From: Lentimicrobium sp.
Lineage (GTDB): Bacteria; Bacteroidota; Bacteroidia; Bacteroidales; Lentimicrobiaceae
Direction of reading: 5' to 3'
Assembly (NCBI GenBank): GCA_024709105.1
Contig: JANJXJ010000059.1
Span: 1-39,067 of the forward strand
DNA: 39,067 nucleotides
The notes under the pieces are model-generated. The model saw only the letters and a program-made list of their open reading frames with translations, was not told where the DNA came from and ran no database searches. The position numbers and the translations under genes were made by a program. This document shows, piece after piece, positions 33,872 to 39,067 of this stretch (the first letter of the stretch is position 1; each line of letters begins with the position of its first letter).

Positions 33872-35329
33872 ATGAATAAATCCATCATTTTTATCATCAG
33901 GACTACCATTTTTTTCTTTTCTCTGGTAATGGCGACTTCCTGCACCGGCAAAGACAAAACCAATCCCGATCCTCCTTCACAAAGCAGGAAAGTAAAAGTT
34001 TGGCTCACCAGCGGTGACAAAAGCAACCTGCTTGCTTTGCAGAATGAAGTTGAGTTTATTAATTCCGCACCGGTTGGCCTGGCCGTTGTTAAAGCCGATA
34101 CCAGCATTACCTATCAGACCATTGATGGTTACGGAGCTGCATTAACGGGGTCATCGGCATGGCTCATCAACCAAAAGCTCGCTCCTGTAAGGCAAAACGA
34201 ACTGCTCAAAGAGCTGTTTCATCCTTCAGAGGGCATTGGAATTTCTTACCTCAGGCTCACCATGGGAGCTTCAGATTTTTCATTGTCAGACTTTACTTAC
34301 AATGACCTTCCGGCCAATCAGACCGATTTTGAGTTAAACGGTTTTTCGCTGTCGCAGGATGTGGACGATGTGATTCCGGTTATGCAAAAGATTCTGGGCG
34401 TTTACCCCGGGTTAAAGATTGTTTCATCGCCCTGGAGCCCGCCGGCATGGATGAAAACCAACAACAGCCTGAAGGGTGGTAAGTTAAAACCAGCATGTTA
34501 CCCTGTTTATGCCGATTATTTTATCAGGTACATACAGGCCATGAAGGGGTATGGTATAAATATAGATGCGGTTACCATCCAAAACGAGCCCCTGCATTTT
34601 TCGGCAAATTACCCGTGCATGGAAATGCAGCCCAATGAGCAACTAACCTTTATCAGGGATCATTTGGGCCCAAAGTTCTCAGCAGCAGGAATTGCAACCA
34701 AAATAATTACTTACGATCACAACTGGGACAGGCCTGATTATCCCATAAGCATCCTGAACGACCCTGAAGCTAAAAAGTATATTGCCGGTTCAGCTTTTCA
34801 TGCTTATGCCGGAGATGTTTCAGCAATGGGTACCGTACACAATGCCCATCCAGACAAAGATCTTTATTTTACTGAAATCTCGGGCGGAGCCTGGGCAACC
34901 GATTTTGCAGGTAATCTGCTCTGGAACATGCGCAATATTTTTATCGGGACAGCGCGCAACTGGTCAAAAAATGCATTGTTATGGAACCTGGCACTAGATG
35001 AAAATTACGGGCCACAAAACAACGGTTGCAACAATTGCAGGGGTGTAATTACCATAAATTCCGCTTCAGGAGAAATTACCCGCAATGAGGAATACTATGC
35101 CATTGCACATTTTTCGAAATTTGTAAGGCCGGGGGCTGTACGCATTTCAGCCAACCTGCCGCAGTCGGCCGGAGACGCAGGACTTGTAGCTTTTCAAAAC
35201 ACTGATGGAAGCAAAGTGATGATTGCTGCCAACTACAGCAGTCAGCCTGTGCGCTTTGTTGTGGAACAGGGCAATAAACTTTTTACCGTAAACCTGCCGG
35301 CCACTTCGGTTTCTACTTTGGTCTGGTAA
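33872..35329 (+). CDS. GH30-family glycosidase lipoprotein
   Basis: The ATG at 33872 begins MNKSIIFIIRTTIFFFSLVMATSC (Cys24), a lipoprotein signal; 485 residues. A linker with Asp/Pro precedes the (beta/alpha)8 domain: TYQTIDGYGAALTGSSA, ISYLRLTMGASDFS and IVSSPWSPPAWMKT. The acid/base Glu239 lies in VTIQNEPLHF, and the nucleophile Glu335 in YFTEISGGAW. The C-terminal beta-sandwich includes VRPGAVRIS and the end VNLPATSVSTLVW. The pattern matches GH30 subfamilies active on beta-1,6-glucan or glucosylceramide-like links. It is the only glycosidase here, so the locus most likely targets a beta-1,6-linked glucan; that substrate is inference. Confidence 0.92.
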   Translation: MNKSIIFIIRTTIFFFSLVMATSCTGKDKTNPDPPSQSRKVKVWLTSGDKSNLLALQNEVEFINSAPVGLAVVKADTSITYQTIDGYGAALTGSSAWLINQKLAPVRQNELLKELFHPSEGIGISYLRLTMGASDFSLSDFTYNDLPANQTDFELNGFSLSQDVDDVIPVMQKILGVYPGLKIVSSPWSPPAWMKTNNSLKGGKLKPACYPVYADYFIRYIQAMKGYGINIDAVTIQNEPLHFSANYPCMEMQPNEQLTFIRDHLGPKFSAAGIATKIITYDHNWDRPDYPISILNDPEAKKYIAGSAFHAYAGDVSAMGTVHNAHPDKDLYFTEISGGAWATDFAGNLLWNMRNIFIGTARNWSKNALLWNLALDENYGPQNNGCNNCRGVITINSASGEITRNEEYYAIAHFSKFVRPGAVRISANLPQSAGDAGLVAFQNTDGSKVMIAANYSSQPVRFVVEQGNKLFTVNLPATSVSTLVW

Positions 35330-35368
35330 AACAGTTTCAGTAAAGGCTGAATCACTTAAGCAAATCGC

Positions 35369-35387
35369 CGCTAAGCGGAATTTAGCT
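35369..35387 (+). repeat. CGCTRAGCGGAATTTAGCT repeat, copy 1
   Basis: This 19-bp sequence recurs at 36881-36899 with one difference (A/G) and contains a GCTAA/TTAGC inverted repeat. Both copies mark the 5' side of accessory segments in the right-hand zone. Confidence 0.6.
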
Positions 35388-35558
35388 TCCACCCCGCCAT
35401 CGGCGTGGGTGGCCTGCCGATGTGCCTGCGTCTGTGTTTCGATGGCTCATCCGCTGATACGGCTTAGGAAATATAGCCTCTGGGATGCAATTCTATTTGC
35501 TGTTGCAGCTCCGGAATCATGATTTTTCAATTAGTGAAAAGTTTGCTTATATTTGTTG

Positions 35559-35705
35559 ATGCAAATTCATTTATTGGATGAACTGCGCGATGTCCTTTCA
35601 GGAAAGAGCAAAATTAGGTTTGGAACAACTACCCAAACAATTGCCGGTTACCTTGGAAATGGCGTGCAAACAGGGCAAAATATTACAATTATGTGCAAAA
35701 AATGA
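35559..35705 (+). pseudogene. Short ORF, remnant of a mobile-element protein N-terminus
   Basis: The 48-residue frame (MQIHLLDELRDVLSGK, then IRFGTTTQTIAGYLGNG) resembles, from memory, an N-terminal segment recurring in Bacteroidota phage or integrative-element polyvalent proteins, which continue for hundreds of residues; here it stops at MCKK. TATATTTG lies only 4 nt before the ATG. The stop overlaps the next ATG (ATGA, 35702-35705), so it may still be translated and coupled. It is truncated if the remembered similarity is right. Confidence 0.45.
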
Positions 35706-35785
35706 ATGCTGAGAATGCTCGAAATGTAATTGAAACTGCTGATGATATTTTGAAAGGTCAAAGTGGAGGTTCTAATGATGATTAA
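35702..35785 (+). CDS. Very short coupled ORF
   Basis: ATG at 35702 overlaps the previous stop (ATGA). The 27-residue peptide MNAENARNVIETADDILKGQ...SNDD is amphipathic and acidic at its end, and its stop lies just inside the start region of the next gene (ATG at 35778). The chain of overlaps suggests a translated unit, but such a small peptide may be accidental. No family. Confidence 0.3.
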   Translation: MNAENARNVIETADDILKGQSGGSNDD

Positions 35786-36851
35786 AATGAGTATACTAAA
35801 AATAATCTTGGCAATTGCCTTAATGTTGTCCTTTTCTGAGTGCACAAGTGCTCAAAAGAAAGATTTTAATAATCCTAAATGCAATAACAAACCTTCAGAT
35901 TTTTCTGCGAAGTGCGTAAAATCTTCGTTTACAGATTATTTTACTGCTATCAAGGGTCTTGAATGTTATTTCGATTTTGATGAAGGCTTACAATGTGCTA
36001 AAAAATTAAACATGCCTTGTTTGGTTTATTTTTGCGGACACGGCAGTATTCAATCCAGAGAGATGGAATATGAATTGCTTACAAATAATGAAACAATAAA
36101 GACGATAAGTGATAATTATATATTTATTATGCTTAATAAGGATGATAAAATGCTGTTAACTCCATTTTATCAAGTAGTGTCTACGTTAACGAAGGATACA
36201 ATTAAAGTATTTGGTAAAAGAAATATTTATTATCAAAAGCGATTGTTTAATGAAGATACTCACCCTGCATTCTACATCATCGATCTTGACAAAAAACAGC
36301 TAACAAGTCCTGTTTATTATGGCACTTCTTTTAAAGAGTTTAGTCGTTTTTTAAATGATGGTATAACAGAATTTGAATCTAAAAACTCAAAACCTGACAA
36401 ATTAAAAGGGAATAACTTTACTTTAAGGGTTCATCGAAACGAAGATGAAATAGATAAATACAAAATGAAGGGTGCTACTAGCTTTGAGGATTTTGTAAAG
36501 TTATTCAGAAGTATTGAATGGGAATTAGAGTTCTTAAAAGAGAATGAAACTGAAAGCTTTAATTTTTCCAGCATTGAGGTTATAAATGATAGAAATTCGC
36601 TCTACCTATTGATCTCTACAGTACCTTATGAAGAATCAAGTTTTCAGTATGTTGTTGGTATTGGCTACCATCTAACCAGGATTGAACAAGCTAGCAGGAG
36701 CATTAATTTATATGCTACAAGAACCACTAATCAGGAGGAGATAGTTAATTTGATAGAATTATTTTTTTGTGAGGATGTTGAAAATTTGATGAAGTCGTTG
36801 GAAAAGTATGATTTTCTTGCGACATTGGACGATATATATGATAATTTTTAA
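35778..36851 (+). CDS. Exported thioredoxin-fold protein with SxxS in place of CxxC
   Basis: ATG at 35775, 35778 or 35787 are all possible starts in frame; the protein is about 357 residues. A signal peptide (MSILKIILAIALMLSFSECTSAQ) exports it; cleavage after TSA is as likely as lipidation at SEC. Residues about 65-190 have the layout of the DsbD/thioredoxin C-terminal domain of Bacteroidota: MPCLVYFCGHGSIQSREMEYELL, NYIFIMLNKDD, THPAFYIIDLDKKQL and FSRFLNDGI. The usual GYGCVNCRKME reads GHGSIQSREME, so both redox Cys are Ser and thiol chemistry is lost. The C-terminal half (about 200-357) is unrecognised. Low GC marks it as accessory. Confidence 0.65.
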   Translation: MIKMSILKIILAIALMLSFSECTSAQKKDFNNPKCNNKPSDFSAKCVKSSFTDYFTAIKGLECYFDFDEGLQCAKKLNMPCLVYFCGHGSIQSREMEYELLTNNETIKTISDNYIFIMLNKDDKMLLTPFYQVVSTLTKDTIKVFGKRNIYYQKRLFNEDTHPAFYIIDLDKKQLTSPVYYGTSFKEFSRFLNDGITEFESKNSKPDKLKGNNFTLRVHRNEDEIDKYKMKGATSFEDFVKLFRSIEWELEFLKENETESFNFSSIEVINDRNSLYLLISTVPYEESSFQYVVGIGYHLTRIEQASRSINLYATRTTNQEEIVNLIELFFCEDVENLMKSLEKYDFLATLDDIYDNF

Positions 36852-36880
36852 CATATAATGAACGCTTTTTGTAATAACCC

Positions 36881-36899
36881 CGCTGAGCGGAATTTAGCT
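36881..36899 (+). repeat. CGCTRAGCGGAATTTAGCT repeat, copy 2
   Basis: One base different from 35369-35387. It opens the spacer before the RHS cassette; at the next cassette the equivalent place holds CGGAATTTGCAATTCCG. Confidence 0.6.
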
Positions 36900-37060
36900 A
36901 ACGCTGAGCTCACCGCCCGGGGCGGTTCGGTTGCAATTCCACTTTTTACCACATCAAATTCCCGCTTCAAAACAACCAATTGCCTCAGCAAAGCACAAAT
37001 TCACGCTACAACATCACCAACAGATATTTTGGAAAAATAAGACACTGCTTTAGAAAAGAA

Positions 37061-37315
37061 ATATTCCTTACTTTTATAACCGGTAAATCGCATTTAGTTT
37101 GATAATATGCCAGGGCAGCAGCAGGAGAAAGCCTTTATTTCGCAATCAGGATTTTACAAGGAATCTTTGTACTCCAGTTTGCTTAGCAGCACCACCGCCA
37201 TTACCGATGCCAACGGCTCTCTTACCCAGCATGTGCTGTATTTTGCTTATGGGGAAACTTTTATAGACGAACACCGCAACAGCACCAACAGCCCCTACCT
37301 GTTTAACGGCAAAGA
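37061..37315 (+). repeat. RHS cassette repeat, copy 1 (255 bp)
   Basis: ATATTCCTTACTTTTAT starts a block that matches 38813-39067 over 255 bp with no indels. It covers 46 bp of leader and the first 70 or so codons of the RHS fragment. The copy extends beyond the window on the right side, so the repeat is at least this long. Confidence 0.92.
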
Positions 37316-38102
37316 ACTTGACACCGAAACCGGCCGCTACTACTACGGCGCACGCTACTACGACCCAAGGGTAAGTTTGTGGATTGGGGTGGATCCGTTG
37401 GCGGAAGAAAGAAGTTGGATGTCACCGTATAATTATTGTAGTAATAATCCCATTTTGCGTATTGACCCTGATGGAGCTTTGGATGATGATTATTTTAATA
37501 AAATGGGTAAATATCTCGGGTCAGATGAAGCAAAGACAGATAATGTAAAAATAATTGATCAAAAAGATTGGGATGCAAACAAAACATTAAATCCTGATGG
37601 AAGCGAATCGATTACTCATGTCAAAGGAAGTGCCATCTCTACTAATCATTCAGAATCTAATTTAACAGAAGAAGCTACTCTAAACGTTTATGATCATTAT
37701 AATTCAACTGATTTAGATTTAAAAGCAAAACAAGATGAAACCGGAATGGGAGGGCTAACTTTTCGTGCTTCAAGAAAAAGTGGAAAAACTTCTGAATGGA
37801 TAGATGTGAAAATTGAAGGTAATAAAAAGACAAAGGTTGCTGACCATGCAAATGAGATAATAAATATGTTTATACATGAGAAACTGCATTATAGTGACTA
37901 TAAGACAATAGGGTTTGAGGGTTTATTAAAAATGGATGTAAACAGGAGGGAGCAAAGAGCAATAACTGAACAAATGAAGGATGAAAGTTTTAAAGGAACA
38001 AGACCTTTTTTTCAAAAAGCAGTAATAGATTATGGACGAAAACATGGCATGATATCTCCAATTAAACCTAAGCCAGCAGTACTAATTTCATTAAGTCAGT
38101 AG
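37107..38102 (+). CDS. Orphan RHS-core fragment with zincin-like C-terminal domain
   Basis: The 331-residue product starts MPGQQQEKAF at a conserved leader. Residues 12-123 are the C-terminal end of an RHS core: TTAITDANGSLTQHVLYFAYGE, FNGKELDTETGRYYYGARYYDPR, DPLAEERSWMSPYNYCSNNP and the final IDPDG. No upstream YD repeats or shell exist, so it is a detached tip. The variable C-terminus (124-331) contains NMFIHEKLHYSD with HEKLH (257-261, HExxH zinc motif) and a later acidic Glu282 in EQRA, suggesting a metallopeptidase toxin. The stop is 1 nt before the next gene. Lacking a shell, it may serve as a recombination donor or be expressed from its own leader. Confidence 0.75.
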   Translation: MPGQQQEKAFISQSGFYKESLYSSLLSSTTAITDANGSLTQHVLYFAYGETFIDEHRNSTNSPYLFNGKELDTETGRYYYGARYYDPRVSLWIGVDPLAEERSWMSPYNYCSNNPILRIDPDGALDDDYFNKMGKYLGSDEAKTDNVKIIDQKDWDANKTLNPDGSESITHVKGSAISTNHSESNLTEEATLNVYDHYNSTDLDLKAKQDETGMGGLTFRASRKSGKTSEWIDVKIEGNKKTKVADHANEIINMFIHEKLHYSDYKTIGFEGLLKMDVNRREQRAITEQMKDESFKGTRPFFQKAVIDYGRKHGMISPIKPKPAVLISLSQ

Positions 38103-38103
38103 G

Positions 38104-38601
38104 ATGAAATATTTATTTTTATTAATGACTGTTTGTATGATGTTTCGAACAGCAAATGCCCAAATGGTATTTCAAATCGAGGAAATAAGTTTATCATATT
38201 ATGATAATGCTTTTAATAACAATGTTATTGATGAAGATTTAAGACAAGGTCCATATGTATTTATTAAATGTCTAATTATTAATAGTCTGGACACAGCTTT
38301 AGTTATTGAACCAGCAAAATCTACAGTTAAAATTACTTTTAGGTACAATAGTTCGGATTATGAAGTGGAAGCATTTTCATTACCATTTCAAGATATTGAG
38401 GAATTGACTATATATTCTAAAGACTCGGTTGACTTAAGTTTTGGTCAGTATTTATTATTGGGAACTGAAATTTTTGAATACGAACAAGGCGATTATACTA
38501 AAGAGATGCTTTCAATTTTACCAACTCTAAAAGTTGTATACCAAGATGAAAAAATTAAAATGTATTCATCTGAAATAAAAAATGTCATCATAAAAAAGTA
38601 A
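38104..38601 (+). CDS. Small exported protein, candidate immunity factor
   Basis: The ATG at 38104 lies 1 nt after the RHS stop (TAGGATG), so the two are translationally coupled. The 165-residue product has a signal peptide MKYLFLLMTVCMMFRTANAQ, cleaved after ANA. The mature 146 residues are beta-rich (VFQIEEISLSYYD, PYVFIKCLIIN, STVKITFRYNSSD, YTKEMLSILPTLKVVYQDEKIKM) and carry no catalytic motif I recognise. In RHS cassettes the gene after the toxin usually encodes its immunity protein. Export would place it in the periplasm, suiting a toxin that acts there. This role is inferred from position only. Confidence 0.6.
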   Translation: MKYLFLLMTVCMMFRTANAQMVFQIEEISLSYYDNAFNNNVIDEDLRQGPYVFIKCLIINSLDTALVIEPAKSTVKITFRYNSSDYEVEAFSLPFQDIEELTIYSKDSVDLSFGQYLLLGTEIFEYEQGDYTKEMLSILPTLKVVYQDEKIKMYSSEIKNVIIKK

Positions 38602-38675
38602 AAAGTTATGAAATAAATAGTAGTCAAAATAATGAAGTAATTGCTGGGCAAATAAAGTAGAAGTCCCCGGATAAA

Positions 38676-38722
38676 CGGAATTTGCAATTCCGCTTTTAAC
38701 ACCATTGAATTTGCAATTCAAT
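38676..38722. repeat. Tandem TGC-loop hairpins
   Basis: Two perfect hairpins share the loop TGC: CGGAATT-TGC-AATTCCG (38676-38692) and ATTGAATT-TGC-AATTCAAT (38704-38722). They lie between the immunity candidate and the next RHS fragment, where 36881-36899 sits before the first. Confidence 0.65.
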
Positions 38723-38812
38723 ACTACCCAATGTATCAACAAAGTGCATATACAATCTCAAACTTAACCAAATCAATTTTCGCAAATGCAAATCACCACT
38801 TCCGTAAAACAA

Positions 38813-39067
38813 ATATTCCTTACTTTTATCACCTGAAAAGCTAATTTAGTTTGATAATATGCCAGGCCAGCAGCAGGAGAAAGCCTTTATTTCGCAATCA
38901 GGATTTTATAAGGAATCTTTGTGCTCCAGTGTGCTGAGCAGCACCACCGCCATTACCGATGCCAACGGCTCTCTAAGCCAGCATGTGCTGTATTTTGCCT
39001 ATGGCGAAACGTTTGTTGATGAACACCGCAACAGCACCAACAGCCCCTACCTGTTTAACGGCAAAGA
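38813..39067 (+). repeat. RHS cassette repeat, copy 2 (255 bp, runs off window)
   Basis: Aligned with 37061-37315 without gaps; the leader and the first codons are near-identical and the ATG is at the same offset (46 bp). Confidence 0.92.
38859..39067 (+). CDS. Partial orphan RHS-core fragment 2
   Basis: Begins MPGQQQEKAFISQSGFYKES and stays open to the window end (69 codons). It differs from fragment 1 only at a few residues (YSSLL/CSSVL, TQHVL/SQHVL, TFIDE/TFVDE). It is cut before FNGKELD, so its toxin tip is outside the window. Two consecutive copies imply an array of RHS tips. Confidence 0.85.
   Translation, partial: MPGQQQEKAFISQSGFYKESLCSSVLSSTTAITDANGSLSQHVLYFAYGETFVDEHRNSTNSPYLFNGK

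Noticed and set aside
36858-37040. A 60-codon frame overlapping the repeat before the RHS cassette.
   Set aside because: It lies across a noncoding repeat and its equivalent spacer at 38664 is not open in the same way.
1-39067. CRISPR arrays, tRNA or rRNA genes.
   Set aside because: No regularly spaced short repeats, cloverleaf or rRNA-like sequence noticed by eye; short RNAs cannot be excluded without a covariance search.

Overview
This window almost certainly comes from a Bacteroidota genome, probably Bacteroidales-like. The evidence is a SusC/SusD pair with a PKD lipoprotein and a GH30 glycosidase, repeated TAnnTTTG-type promoter elements, many lipoproteins with a Cys at residue 17-24, a short Bacteroidota-type arginine decarboxylase beside an agmatinase-family gene, and RHS-core toxin fragments. 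Two AT-rich accessory zones (about 1-8550 and 35350-39067) flank a more balanced, housekeeping-like core (about 8750-35330). All names rest on reading motifs and family memory; no search was run.

Left accessory zone (1-8550). This looks like the remains of integron-type gene-cassette arrays. Three attC-like sites of 129-133 bp (1030-1158, 2785-2915, 8095-8227) have RYYYAAC/GTTRRRY-like ends and paired inner arms. The 5' end of each complete cassette is complementary to the start of its own attC, as site-specific cassette insertion predicts. Two near-identical promoter/attI-like modules (about 240-430 and 7200-7390) head the arrays, and a decayed third copy lies at 3130-3300. The three complete cassettes encode envelope proteins (two lipoproteins and a DUF4919-like secreted protein). 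No integrase is recognisable; an unidentified minus-strand gene is cut by the left edge. Further right are a DHFR/RibD-like reductase, a VOC-family protein with a perfect-arm terminator, a pair of 101-bp direct repeats, a lipoprotein and a frameshifted small gene.

Central region (8750-26900). Isoaspartyl peptidase/asparaginase; a zinc-ribbon protein; three tandem short SSB genes behind a promoter with palindromic operators; a Blc-like lipocalin; a PIN-PhoH protein with an AT-hook; a minus-strand run of sigma-54 response regulator, histidine kinase, nitroreductase and M28/QC-like lipoprotein; and, divergent from the regulator, a small membrane protein followed by a MacA/ATPase/MacB-like efflux operon. 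Dyad sites and a sigma-54-like promoter sit in the divergent gap, suggesting the two-component system drives the efflux operon. Next come an arginine decarboxylase and an agmatinase-family protein that appears to have lost both private ligands of one Mn site.

Polysaccharide locus (27547-35329). A PKD lipoprotein with an internal duplication, SusC, SusD and a GH30 lipoprotein form a compact beta-glucan-type uptake locus. A terminator-like hairpin separates susD from the GH30 gene.

Right accessory zone (35350-39067). A short remnant ORF with ATGA overlap, a secreted thioredoxin-fold protein whose CxxC is SxxS, and two copies of a truncated RHS-core module. The first RHS module is joined to a C-terminal domain carrying HEKLH (zincin-like) and followed after 1 nt by a small exported protein, a candidate immunity factor. 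The second runs off the window. The repeated 255-bp block (37061-37315 and 38813-39067) suggests an array of orphan RHS toxin cassettes.
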